A DNA stretch of 48,024 nucleotides from Helicobacter sp. 11S02596-1. Lineage in GTDB: Bacteria > Campylobacterota > Campylobacteria > Campylobacterales > Helicobacteraceae. Of this stretch, positions 7,910 through 15,210 are shown one piece after another (positions within the stretch are counted from its first letter, which is position 1; every line of letters begins with the position of its first letter). The position numbers were made by a program, and so were the translations under genes. The stretch spans positions 1 through 48,024 of the forward strand of contig NZ_MLAM01000015.1 in the NCBI RefSeq assembly GCF_002272825.1, given 5' to 3'. A model generated the notes under the pieces. The model was not told where the DNA came from. It made no database searches and was given only the letters and a program-made list of their open reading frames with translations.

Positions 7910-8551
7910 TTACCTTTTAAAATTTTTTGCTATTTTTATCTTTTGTAGCACCATCAATAATAACGGCAAAAAGATATACACATCTTTTTGATAATTTTGA
8001 TTAGCAAGTAAGGCTTCATCAAAACTCTTAAGCTCTAATTCATCAAGAAAAATACCATTTTTTTTAATCATAAATAAAAGTGATTGGATCTTTTCTTTTG
8101 TGATTTCTCTCGTTGGGCTTTTTTCTGATTCCAAAGATTTCAAAAAATCATAAATACTTTTTAAAGATAGGTTTTTTAAATCCAACTCCAAATCCCTAAA
8201 AGCGATCTTTTTTCGTTTATCTTCCAAAGGCAATCTCGAACGGATTGTCGGCAAAAAAGAAGTTTTATTTTTACCAATCAGGACAAATCGGATATTGCTT
8301 GGTGGCTCTTCAAGAATCTTTAAAAGCGCATTTTGGGCAAAATGATTATAAGCATTCGCAGCAATAATAATGGTTTTTGGCTCTGCTGAAGCGATGTAAG
8401 CTTGCGCGATAACCTCGTGAGCGTCTTCGATCTTGAACTCATCGCAATCAAAAATACGCAAAAACTCCTCTTTGATATGCATACTTTGATACTCGATTTC
8501 ACGAGGCAAATCATTACACAAGATGATACGTCCGCTGGTAGTTTCTTTCAT
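7910..8551 (-). CDS. holB: DNA polymerase III delta' subunit (short form)
   Basis: Clamp-loader subunit. At 213 residues it is far shorter than the 330-residue E. coli delta', as usual in Helicobacter. Recognisable pieces are the AAA+-like sensor region EVIAQAYIASAEPKTIIIAANAYN, and NALLKILEEPPSNIRFVLIG with the SRxxP-like turn IRSRLPLEDKRK (delta' SRC-type motif with the Cys missing). No Walker A is present, as expected for a non-ATPase delta'. Starts with an ATGA overlap on hobA. The identity is supported by position between hobA and folP. Confidence 0.88.
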   Translation of the reverse strand: MKETTSGRIILCNDLPREIEYQSMHIKEEFLRIFDCDEFKIEDAHEVIAQAYIASAEPKTIIIAANAYNHFAQNALLKILEEPPSNIRFVLIGKNKTSFLPTIRSRLPLEDKRKKIAFRDLELDLKNLSLKSIYDFLKSLESEKSPTREITKEKIQSLLFMIKKNGIFLDELELKSFDEALLANQNYQKDVYIFLPLLLMVLQKIKIAKNFKR

Positions 8552-9108
8552 TCTAAAATGATTTTTCCAAACAATGCCCCAAACAAGGCTTCTTCAAATA
8601 TCCGAAAAAGCTGGATAAGCTTATAATCAAACATCTCATCGCTATTAGGGTTTAGCGTTATGCCATCTTGAACGGATTCATTGAGTATCCATAAAAATCC
8701 ATTTTCCTTACTCAACGCCAGATTTGCCATCGGATTGCGCCTCTCGCCAATATACCAAAATGCGTAGTCTTTGTAAGCGACACTTAGCATATCATTTATC
8801 AAAAACGTTTCTTCCAGAGCCGATTTTTTCGGCACAATGCTTGCGAAGTCAAAAATTGGCATCATAGGTCTTGGCTGGTCTTTTGGGCGATTGATAGAAG
8901 AAACAATATATTTGCCAAACCACTCCCGCTCACTATCGGTATAAACGAGCAATACCCCACCACCCAGTATATGGCGAATGGTGCGTGAAACCAAAGAAAT
9001 CCATTGGTGGCGATCCATCTCAAGCCACCCGCTCATAAGCGCTACCTTATCGCTCTCCTCACGGATGGTTTTTAGCATCCAATCAGATATTTCAACCCCA
9101 CTATTCAT
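8548..9108 (-). CDS. hobA: DnaA-binding replication initiation regulator HobA
   Basis: Helicobacter structural homologue of DiaA that binds DnaA domain I-II and promotes orisome assembly. The 186-residue protein aligns over its length with HP1230. Conserved stretches include SGWLEMDRHQW, SRTIRHILGGGVLLVYTDSEREWF, IFDFASIVPKKSALEE, and the C-terminal FDYKLIQLFRIFEEALFGALFGKIILE. It lies between lysC and holB with ATGA overlaps on both sides, the arrangement I recall from H. pylori, so its expression is coupled to aspartokinase and the clamp loader. HobA is restricted to this lineage, which makes it a good taxonomic marker for the window. Confidence 0.92.
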   Translation of the reverse strand: MNSGVEISDWMLKTIREESDKVALMSGWLEMDRHQWISLVSRTIRHILGGGVLLVYTDSEREWFGKYIVSSINRPKDQPRPMMPIFDFASIVPKKSALEETFLINDMLSVAYKDYAFWYIGERRNPMANLALSKENGFLWILNESVQDGITLNPNSDEMFDYKLIQLFRIFEEALFGALFGKIILE

Positions 9109-10310
9109 TTGTCAAGCTCATATACAGAATGGAGTGTGCGGACGGCAAGTTCAGCGTATTTGATATCAATAATCATCGAAACCTTGATTTCACTCGTGCT
9201 AATCATCATAATATTGATATTTTCTTTTGCCAAAGCCTTGAAAGCCGTGCTGGCAACTCCTGAATGCGACTTCATCCCAACGCCAACCACAGAGACTTTT
9301 GCGATATTGCAATCATAATCAATGGATTCGACGCTGTCTAAAAATTTTTCTAATACGTTTTTGGTCGCATCAGTCTCAGTTTGTGAGATGGTAAAATCAA
9401 TATCCGTTCTCCCATCCCTGCCGATGGTCTGGACGATCATATCGACATTGATATTCGCATCAGCGAGAACGCCAAATATCTCTGCAGCGATACCCGGGCG
9501 ATCAGAGACATTAGCGATACTTACCCGTGCTTGATTTTTGTCTAAGGCAATGCCACTGACGATGGGTTTTTCCATAATATTCTCCTCTGTTGTGATTAGT
9601 GTGCCCTCATCTTGACTAAAAGAACTACGCGTTACCAGAGGGACATTCCATTTTTTTGCCAGCTCCACAGAGCGATTAAGCAGGACTTTTGCTCCCATTG
9701 AGGCAAGTTCGAGCATTTCATCATAGCTGATTTTTTGAATCTTTTTGGCATTTTTATCGATCCTCGGATCGGTAGTATATACGCCATCGACATCGGTATA
9801 GATTTCACACAAATCCGCCTTCAATGCCCCAGCGACCGCCACAGCAGACAGATCGCTCCCGCCCCTACCCAAAGTCGTTACCTCACCATTCTCCCCTACC
9901 CCCTGAAAACCCGCAACCACAACGATATAATCCTCATCTAACAGCTGTTTTATCCTGCCTGTTTCGATCATCTCTATCCGTGCTTTAGTGTGTGTGTTAT
10001 CCGTGATGATACCCGCTCCTCTGCCACTTAGCGAAATAGCTTTTTGCCCCATTGATTCCAGTGCAATGGCTAAAAGCGCACTCGTTACCCGCTCCCCGCT
10101 ACTCAAAACCATATCGACTTCGCGCTCATTGGGGAGTTTTGAGAAATATTTGGTATAGCCAATCAACGTGTCCGTCTGCCCGCTCATCGCAGAAACGACC
10201 ACAACGACAGAATGCCCAGCATTTTTTGCTTGCATTACACGATTGGCGACATTTTGGATTCTCTCACAATCCCCCATACTTGTCCCGCCATATTTTTGGA
10301 CAACTAGCAT
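9105..10310 (-). CDS. lysC: Aspartokinase
   Basis: Phosphorylates aspartate, the first step to lysine/meso-diaminopimelate, threonine and methionine. The 401 residues begin with the kinase signature VQKYGGTSMG, then the SAMSGQTDTLIGY and GRGGSDLSAVAVAGAL motifs of the amino-acid kinase fold. Two C-terminal ACT domains (about 265-330 and 345-401) would bind the feedback inhibitor. One of these contains the VGVGMKSHSGVAS turn. The ATG overlaps the rppH stop (TAATG) and the stop overlaps hobA (ATGA), so it is the second gene of a tightly coupled operon. It feeds the same pathway as dapD elsewhere in the window. Confidence 0.95.
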   Translation of the reverse strand: MLVVQKYGGTSMGDCERIQNVANRVMQAKNAGHSVVVVVSAMSGQTDTLIGYTKYFSKLPNEREVDMVLSSGERVTSALLAIALESMGQKAISLSGRGAGIITDNTHTKARIEMIETGRIKQLLDEDYIVVVAGFQGVGENGEVTTLGRGGSDLSAVAVAGALKADLCEIYTDVDGVYTTDPRIDKNAKKIQKISYDEMLELASMGAKVLLNRSVELAKKWNVPLVTRSSFSQDEGTLITTEENIMEKPIVSGIALDKNQARVSIANVSDRPGIAAEIFGVLADANINVDMIVQTIGRDGRTDIDFTISQTETDATKNVLEKFLDSVESIDYDCNIAKVSVVGVGMKSHSGVASTAFKALAKENINIMMISTSEIKVSMIIDIKYAELAVRTLHSVYELDK

Positions 10311-10780
10311 TATAAATAGCCCTCTTTCTTAAAATAATCAATCACTTGCTTATAAACCTGTCTTTTAAAATGTGTTACTTTTTCGAATAATTCTTTATAG
10401 GTTACAAATTGATATTGATCAAATTCTGGAATAGCCGTTTGGATATCAATCAATGCATTATTTTTCAATCGCACTAAAAAGTATTTTTGTTCCTGCCCAT
10501 CAAAAGGATAAAGTTTTTTACTCACGCTCGCAGGGAAATCATATTTGATCCAATCAGGATACTCCGCAATGATTTCCACCCCATCCGTGCCGATTTCTTC
10601 TCTAAGCTCACGATAAAGCGCCACCAAGGGGGTTTCTCCCTCATCAATCCCCCCTTGAGGGAACTGCCAAGCCCCCTTGATGTCGGTTCGCTGTGCGACA
10701 AAAAATTCGCACTTATTGGGATAATTTGATGACAAAACCACTGCAGCTACATTGGGTCTGTAGCTTTTGTTATTTTTCAT
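10310..10780 (-). CDS. rppH: RNA pyrophosphohydrolase RppH (Nudix)
   Basis: Removes pyrophosphate from 5'-triphosphorylated RNA, triggering mRNA decay; older annotations call it NudA/InvA. About 156 residues carrying the Nudix box [22 protein letters not shown], preceded by KGAWQFPQ, as in RppH. The C-terminus has the conserved [20 protein letters not shown] chose the ATG at 10780 because GGAG stands just before it and the protein then starts [13 protein letters not shown] like its relatives; a TTG six codons upstream is less likely. First gene of the lysC-hobA-holB-folP unit. Confidence 0.93.
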   Translation of the reverse strand: MKNNKSYRPNVAAVVLSSNYPNKCEFFVAQRTDIKGAWQFPQGGIDEGETPLVALYRELREEIGTDGVEIIAEYPDWIKYDFPASVSKKLYPFDGQEQKYFLVRLKNNALIDIQTAIPEFDQYQFVTYKELFEKVTHFKRQVYKQVIDYFKKEGYL

Positions 10781-10877
10781 AACCAGCTCTCCAATCAATA
10801 ATATTTTTTTGAATTATAATAAATAAATGCTTTAAGGTTTGTTTGTTGCAGGGGAAAAATCGTAGAAAATTGCGAAG

Positions 10878-10900
10878 TTTTTGGGGAAAATCCCCAAAAA
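10878..10900. terminator. 10-bp hairpin just after the cytochrome stop codon
   Basis: TTTTTGGGGA and TCCCCAAAAA form a perfect inverted repeat with a 3-nt loop, directly after the cytochrome c stop on the minus strand. The T's lie on the 5' arm and A's on the 3' arm, so it is not a textbook intrinsic terminator, but it could protect the 3' end. Confidence 0.5.
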
Positions 10901-11209
10901 TTATTTTTTGAGAGTCGGGATATATTTTGCCAATTCATCAATATCTTTTTCGCTCAAAGGCTTGATTTGCCCCCACATTGTCGCTCCCAAGCCATATTGG
11001 TTAAGCTTACCTGACTTATAGCCCATCAAATCTTCTTTGATTTTTGCACTATCAAGCGTATTGACAATCTTGCTTTTTCCCAAAGCTGATTTTTCCATAT
11101 TGGGTCCGTGGCACGCTTGACATTTTGTCTTGATAATGGTTGCAGGATCTGCGCTCAATGCTGTTATTCCAAGTGTTGTTAATGCGATTACTAGTAATGT
11201 CTTCTTCAT
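10901..11209 (-). CDS. Periplasmic cytochrome c553
   Basis: Small soluble electron carrier that feeds the cbb3-type oxidase in Helicobacter. I place the start at ATG 11209, behind AAGGAAGACAA, giving 102 residues with a clean signal peptide (MKKTLLVIALTTLGITALSA). The haem-binding CxxCH is CQACHG, shortly after the signal, and the sixth-ligand methionine is probably in GATMWGQIKPLSEKD. A longer reading from 11254 would put 15 unlikely residues before the signal. Monocistronic, divergent from hemW. It resembles H. pylori HP1227. Confidence 0.92.
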   Translation of the reverse strand: MKKTLLVIALTTLGITALSADPATIIKTKCQACHGPNMEKSALGKSKIVNTLDSAKIKEDLMGYKSGKLNQYGLGATMWGQIKPLSEKDIDELAKYIPTLKK

Positions 11210-11299
11210 TTGTCTTCCTTTAATATTAAAATGAAGATATAATAATAATGCCAATATCGTTAATATTTTCTTAACAAAATCCCAAAAAAATTAGGAACA

Positions 11300-12352
11300 A
11301 TGATTCTTTATATCCACATCCCTTTTTGCACGAGTAAATGCGGTTATTGTGCGTTCAATTCCTATACAGATCACGATGATTTTAAAGAGGCTTATATCCA
11401 CGCACTTTGTGAAGATTTGAAGCATTCTTTATTACAAAATTTTCAAAATCCCATCCGTATTACTTCGATATTTTTTGGCGGTGGCACGCCCAATACGCTT
11501 CCTGTTAAAAGCTATGAAAAAATCTTTGAATGTATCCATAAATATTGCTATCTCTATCCAAATTGCGAAATCACAGCCGAAGCTAATCCGGATTTGATCA
11601 GCCAAGAATGGTGCGTGGGTATGAAACATCTTGGAGTGGGTCGCATTAGTGTGGGCGTGCAGAGTTTTTTTGCAGACAAGCTTCTTTTTTTGCAGCGCGA
11701 ACACAAGCAAAATCAAATCAGTTACGCCATTGAATCAATCTATCAAAGCGGGATTGAAAATACCAGCATCGATCTTATCTATGACACCCCACAAGACAGC
11801 AAAAAACGCATTTTCACCGAGATAGAAAATGCCTCCAAACTCCCTATCAACCACCTCTCTGCCTATAGTCTTAGTATCGAAAAAGGCACAAAGCTAGCAA
11901 AAATCACCACGCAAAATCCTCAAAATCAATCATATTGCCAAGAAGCTAGAGACGCACTAAGGCACTATGGTTTCAGCCAATATGAAGTCTCCAACTATGC
12001 ACGAGGCTACAAAGTAGCGCACAATCTGGCTTATTGGAATGCCCAAGAATACATTGGCTGTGGCGCTGGAGCGGTTGGGCGGATAGGTGATAGGCGCATT
12101 TATTCACATTCTAGTATCCCAAGCTATATCAAAACACCCACAGAAAAAAGATATGAATTTTTGAGCAAACAGGATTTGAGAATGGAAAACATTTTTTTGG
12201 GCTTGCGTTGTGAAATTGGCGTGGATGTCGATTTGCTCGATGAGAAAAAAATAACGGCGCTTATCGAAGAAAACAAATGCCATCTGGTAGGCAACAAACT
12301 CGTTGCTAATGATTATTTCCTAGCTGATGAGATAGCATTGTGGCTAATGTAA
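11300..12352 (+). CDS. hemW: Radical-SAM protein HemW (HemN-like)
   Basis: Oxygen-independent coproporphyrinogen-III-oxidase-like protein; in characterised bacteria HemW is a haem chaperone, not the oxidase. The 350 residues open with YIHIPFCTSKCGYCAFNSY, holding the CxxxCxxC cluster ligands (C10, C14, C17), followed by FFGGGTPNTL, EANPD and GVQSF. Absence of the fourth N-terminal cysteine and extra N-terminal region of true HemN favours HemW. It is divergent from cytochrome c553 with only 90 bp between the starts, so the two may share a promoter region. A repeat array begins right after its stop. Confidence 0.9.
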   Translation: MILYIHIPFCTSKCGYCAFNSYTDHDDFKEAYIHALCEDLKHSLLQNFQNPIRITSIFFGGGTPNTLPVKSYEKIFECIHKYCYLYPNCEITAEANPDLISQEWCVGMKHLGVGRISVGVQSFFADKLLFLQREHKQNQISYAIESIYQSGIENTSIDLIYDTPQDSKKRIFTEIENASKLPINHLSAYSLSIEKGTKLAKITTQNPQNQSYCQEARDALRHYGFSQYEVSNYARGYKVAHNLAYWNAQEYIGCGAGAVGRIGDRRIYSHSSIPSYIKTPTEKRYEFLSKQDLRMENIFLGLRCEIGVDVDLLDEKKITALIEENKCHLVGNKLVANDYFLADEIALWLM

Positions 12353-12363
12353 TATTATGTTTT

Positions 12364-12427
12364 ACTCGGTTTGTTTCACAAACCTGAAGACCACTGCGGG
12401 CAGTGAAACTGCCCTACGTTCCTAAAG
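12364..12427 (-). repeat. Structured repeat family A, copy 2
   Basis: Stem 1 GGTTTGT/ACAAACC (12368-12374 with 12378-12384), core CTGAAGACCACT, stem 2 GGGCAGT/ACTGCCC around GAA (12398-12404 with 12408-12414), end GTTCCTAAAG. It is followed directly by a family C module and a third copy of A. Confidence 0.85.
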
Positions 12428-12481
12428 TAATCATCTCATACCCAAAGCGTTGCTTTGTGTATTTGAGATAAGTTTTATAGG
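12428..12481 (-). repeat. Structured repeat family C, copy 1
   Basis: Long imperfect hairpin ATCTCA...TGAGAT with inner AAAGC/GCTTT, placed between two family A copies. The end AAGTTTTATAGG recurs in copy 3 (array II) in the same A-C-A arrangement. Confidence 0.75.
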
Positions 12482-12486
12482 TTTTT

Positions 12487-12557
12487 ACTCGGTTTGTTTT
12501 GCAAACAAACCTGAAGATCACTACGCAAGATGTAAAATCTTGCTCAATTTCTAAAGG
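12487..12557 (-). repeat. Structured repeat family A, copy 3
   Basis: Stem 1 GGTTTGTTT/AAACAAACC, core CTGAAGATCACT, stem 2 CAAGAT/ATCTTG with an A-rich loop, end TTTCTAAAGG. Confidence 0.82.
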
Positions 12558-12631
12558 ATTTTCACCCACCCGAGTTATATCCTGCTAACGCAGGAATATC
12601 AACTTGGGGCGGGCGGGCAAAGTTTCTAAGG
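12558..12631. repeat. Structured repeat family D, copy 1
   Basis: Conserved CCCGAGTTAT, a hairpin TCCTGC/GCAGGA with TAAC loop (12580-12595), ATCAAC, and the end GTTTCTAAGG. The copies at 47071 and 47544 keep the flanks but have different stem sequences. Confidence 0.65.
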
Positions 12632-12760
12632 TTTATTGTGTAGAATTGCTAACAAAAAAGCAATCTACGCCTTGTTATCTGGAATTACTAAGGGGGCGGG
12701 TCAGGGGGATTTCACCCGCCCGCCCGATTTGTTAAGGGGAATGGGGGGCGGACTTCGTAA
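12632..12760 (+). repeat. Modules E and F (GC-rich), leading into family B
   Basis: Contains AATCTACGCC, CTGGAATTACTAAGGGGGCG, a GGGCGGG...CCCGCCC hairpin and GGGCGGACTTCG. The same order E-F-B recurs on the opposite strand at 39770-39570, so this is a conserved composite. Confidence 0.65.
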
Positions 12761-12846
12761 GGAGAGGCGTCCAGCCAGAGCCAACTGCTTGGCTCTGGTA
12801 GCCTCGCACGCCGATCGTATATGCCCGCAAGGGCATAGCAGACGGC
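12761..12846 (+). repeat. Structured repeat family B, copy 1
   Basis: Outer stem GAGGC/GCCTC encloses a perfect 10-bp hairpin CCAGAGCCAA-CTGC-TTGGCTCTGG (12775-12798). A second hairpin ATGCCC-GCAA-GGGCAT follows, then AGCAGACGGC. Stems vary with compensation in copies 2 and 5. Confidence 0.82.
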
Positions 12847-12940
12847 TAGCCCCCTGTCCCCCTCATAGTGAAAGTCACAAACCAAAGCTGGCACATCAGA
12901 AAAGACATTGGGCGTAAGCCTCACAAGAACATTATGTTCT

Positions 12941-13005
12941 ATTCGATTTAATAAGTCGAATCTGAAGACTACTACAGCAGGCAAAGCCCATCTTCGCCCC
13001 TAAAG
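12941..13005 (-). repeat. Structured repeat family A, copy 4
   Basis: Stem 1 ATTCGA/TCGAAT (12941-12946 with 12956-12961) replaces the GGTTTG/CAAACC stem of other copies. The core is CTGAAGACTACT and the end is CCCCTAAAG. Followed by an inverted family B module, as in array III. Confidence 0.75.
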
Positions 13006-13008
13006 TAA

Positions 13009-13100
13009 GGGCGTCTGCTATGCTCCTTAAGGTCGCATAAACGCATCGCCGTGCGAAGCTAAAAAAGATAAGCAGTTATCTTTTTTTTTACGCTTCTCCT
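13009..13100 (-). repeat. Structured repeat family B, copy 2 (inverted)
   Basis: In the sense orientation the outer stem is GAAGC/GCTTC and the inner hairpin AAAAGATAA/TTATCTTTT keeps the same 4-nt loop (GCAG on the plus strand, 13072-13075). All inner pairs remain complementary although the sequence differs from copy 1. Confidence 0.82.
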
Positions 13101-13145
13101 CTCACACCCAAACGGTGCTTGTGCGTTTGAGATAGGTTTCTAAGA
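13101..13145 (-). repeat. Structured repeat family C, copy 2
   Basis: CTCACACCCAAAC...GTGCGTTTGAGATAGGTTTCTAAG, the same hairpin plan as copies 1, 3 and 4, abutting the licD 3' end region. Confidence 0.65.
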
Positions 13146-13180
13146 TTTTCATTAACAAACTAAATACTATACCCAGCCAA

Positions 13181-14071
13181 CTATGCTTTCTCAATCATCG
13201 AATAATCAAACTTCTCATAAGGTAAATCCAAATTTACATAAGCAGGTAAATGCCCGGTGCGTTCTTCTTCGGGTGGGAGCTGCATATAATCCCCATACAT
13301 TTCACGCAAATACATATCAGTATCTGCTGGGGCTTTGAATGTATGCCCCTCAAAGCTAACCTCGCTAAGCGGGTAAATCACGGATTTTGGATAGAGACAT
13401 TGCATTGAAGGGTATTCCATTTGAACAATATTCCCAAGAAGTTCTGAATTTTTATCATCAAAAGGAAATTTTGCAATCTTATATTTGTAAAGCCATTTTA
13501 AAAAATTAATCCAAAGATTATTTTTTGAAAGTAAGGCAAGGAATCGCAAGATGATTTTTTTTGGAAATTTTTTGTGTTGGGGTGAAAGTTTTCGATAACG
13601 AAAGCATATGTAAGCATCAAGACGCACCAAAAAACTAAAATGTTTTTTAGCTAGACTTTTGTCTGCCCCCCCCCCATCAAGGATAAATACATCAATGCCC
13701 GCACCACTTTTGTAAGCTATGCGATTGTTTGTGATGAGCGGTGAATTTTTTAACCAATCAAAAGCCGATGAGATTGTCGTTGTTCTCTGGTCTTCTAGCC
13801 TGCCATAACCCCAAATATAATTTTTTGTCTTATCCCAATGCTTGAAAGCAAACTTTTCTTTAAAAACCCCTTGCTTGTCTAGCTCGATGAGGCGTTCATA
13901 ATCTTTTCTTGGCATACAAACATCTACATCATCATCCCACGGGATAAAGCCTTGATGTCTCACCGCTCCGAGCAATGTTCCACAATCCAGAAAGTATTCC
14001 AAATTATTTTCATCACATACCCGTTTAAATTCCAGCAAAACCTCTAATAGACACTCTTGTAATGCGTTCAT
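13181..14071 (-). CDS. LicD-family phosphotransferase (phase-variable, ON)
   Basis: LicD-type nucleotidyltransferase-fold enzyme, expected to add phosphocholine or another phospho-substituent to a surface glycan. The 296 residues start with LQECLLEVLLEFKRVCDEN, then the diagnostic DCGTLLGAVRHQGFIPWDDD, whose aspartates bind metal. A G10 coding-strand tract (13675-13666) encodes LDGGGADK near residue 133 and keeps the frame open here; gain or loss of one G would truncate the protein. Array I starts just after the stop. A second, partial licD lies at the right edge with an identical 48-bp 3' end. The upstream methyltransferase is also phase-variable, so both probably alter the same surface structure. 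The exact substrate is unknown. Confidence 0.88.
   Translation of the reverse strand: MNALQECLLEVLLEFKRVCDENNLEYFLDCGTLLGAVRHQGFIPWDDDVDVCMPRKDYERLIELDKQGVFKEKFAFKHWDKTKNYIWGYGRLEDQRTTTISSAFDWLKNSPLITNNRIAYKSGAGIDVFILDGGGADKSLAKKHFSFLVRLDAYICFRYRKLSPQHKKFPKKIILRFLALLSKNNLWINFLKWLYKYKIAKFPFDDKNSELLGNIVQMEYPSMQCLYPKSVIYPLSEVSFEGHTFKAPADTDMYLREMYGDYMQLPPEEERTGHLPAYVNLDLPYEKFDYSMIEKA
13666..13675 (-). repeat. Homopolymer C10 (G10 in licD)
   Basis: Ten C on the plus strand within licD; ten units keep the frame open. Expected site of slipped-strand switching. Confidence 0.85.
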
Positions 14072-14080
14072 TATTTCTCC

Positions 14081-14915
14081 TTAGTTTTTATAAAATACCG
14101 CGTTGTAGCGGTATTTGGAATTTTGATACCCAGCAATATCTTGTTGGGATAGCTCCAATCTCACAGACTCAAAATTGTTCTGATTGTATGCAATCACTAT
14201 ATTTTCCAAAAATTCTTTAGGGATATAAAGATGTTGCAATGCCCCTGTATAGAGGTCTTTGATACCAAGTGCTGCTTTTGCTTGCAGATCTTCTTCTTTA
14301 CGGGCAACATCAAGCAAATCCATCAATAAAACGATTTTTTTGGAACTTTTTAACATCTTTAATACCACTGATTTGACATATTCAAGCGAGGGAAAATAAT
14401 GAAAGACCCCAAAGCTTAAGCAACAATCCACCCCATCAGCACTAATCTCCATATTTGAGGCTTCTAGTGGCAAGAAGGCTTGGCTATGGAGTAGTTTTAC
14501 CTGCCCCCCCCCCCGCACGATTAATGGCTTTGGTTTTGAATACCAAATCCGCCACACGAATAAGTGAATCAGAATAGTCGCAACCCCCGACTGCATAGGT
14601 TTTTGGCGTATTTTTGTTTGCATTTTTATTCTGCAAATCCTCTAATAGGAGATACAAAAACGCCCCACTCCCGCAACCCACATCATAAAAGCTTTCACAT
14701 CCTGCAAGCTTGGGGGCGATGGTTTTGGTGATAAATTCACGCATAGAATCAGATTTGAGCGTGCCTGTCTTGCTATCATAGCCATTGAGTTTCATCAGAT
14801 AATCCCCAACCTCAGTAACGCTATCATTTATAAGCTTTTCTTTTAGCCACGCCAACTCAGCTTCATTGCCAGATTTTTGCGTCCAGATGTCTTTCCACGT
14901 TTTATTTTGTTGCAT
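14081..14915 (-). CDS. SAM-dependent methyltransferase, frameshifted at a C11 tract (phase-OFF)
   Basis: Class I methyltransferase, probably acting on a small molecule or surface sugar. The N-terminal frame (start 14915) has motif I as FYDVGCGSGAFLYLLLEDL and the acidic GGCDYSDS of motif II. The second frame continues with DGVDCCLSFGVFHYFPSLEY (motif IV-like). They meet at eleven C on the plus strand (14504-14514). With eleven units the N-terminal frame stops a few codons later; with ten the frames join (AINRAGGG then QVKLLHSQ), giving about 277 residues. The gene is therefore OFF in this sequence, or a tract-length error is present. It sits 9 bp from licD and could share its transcript. Confidence 0.8.
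14504..14514 (-). repeat. Homopolymer C11 (G11 in the methyltransferase)
   Basis: Eleven C on the plus strand; ten would restore the reading frame of the methyltransferase. Confidence 0.85.
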
Positions 14916-14964
14916 TTTTTATTCTCCTTGTATGATAAAGGCGATATTGTATCCAAACAATGAT

Positions 14965-15210
14965 TTAGTGATCTTTAGCAATCAAATAGCGGATAATCAC
15001 GCCTTGTTGCTCAATCTTTAGGACTTTGTAGCCGTGATTTTGGGCGTCAATGGGGATATTATTGATACTTTGGGGGCAATCGCTCAAAACCTCAAGAATC
15101 TCGCCATCACCAAGCTTTGGGAGTGTTTGCAGGGTAATGATAGCAGGGTATGGGCAAGGCTCACCCAAGAGATCCAAACGATAATCGGGGATAATTTCTT
15201 TATCTTGCAT
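14965..15210 (-). CDS. TusA/SirA-family sulfur-carrier protein
   Basis: 81-residue protein with the TusA signature: LDLLGEPCPYPAIIT carries the CPxP motif whose cysteine holds a persulfide. The rest follows the compact family fold (DGEILEVLSDCPQSINNIP, GYKVL). Its start overlaps the end of the upstream YeeE/YedE transporter by 11 bp, so the pair is co-translated. YedE-TusA pairs are associated with thiosulfate/sulfur uptake and, in some bacteria, selenium metabolism; the sequence does not decide between them. Confidence 0.9.
   Translation of the reverse strand: MQDKEIIPDYRLDLLGEPCPYPAIITLQTLPKLGDGEILEVLSDCPQSINNIPIDAQNHGYKVLKIEQQGVIIRYLIAKDH

Larger units (their letters stand above)
12353..13180. 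repeat. Repeat array I: gene-free mosaic of structured modules
   Basis: No credible gene in 828 bp between hemW and licD. The region is made of modules that recur in arrays II and III in different order: A, C, A, D, E, F, B, spacer, A, B (inverted), C. Many modules end in a motif of the form TTNCTAARG (for example at 12419, 12549, 12624, 12686). The open frames here (for example 12636-12917) are low-complexity and lack ribosome sites. Confidence 0.8.

Noticed and set aside
12761-12846. Family B as a tRNA or tmRNA piece
   Set aside because: Length is similar to tRNA but there is no acceptor stem, T-loop GGTTCRA or CCA end.
12353-13180. CRISPR array
   Set aside because: Modules are unequal in length, vary in their stems, occur in both orientations and lack regular spacers; no cas genes nearby.
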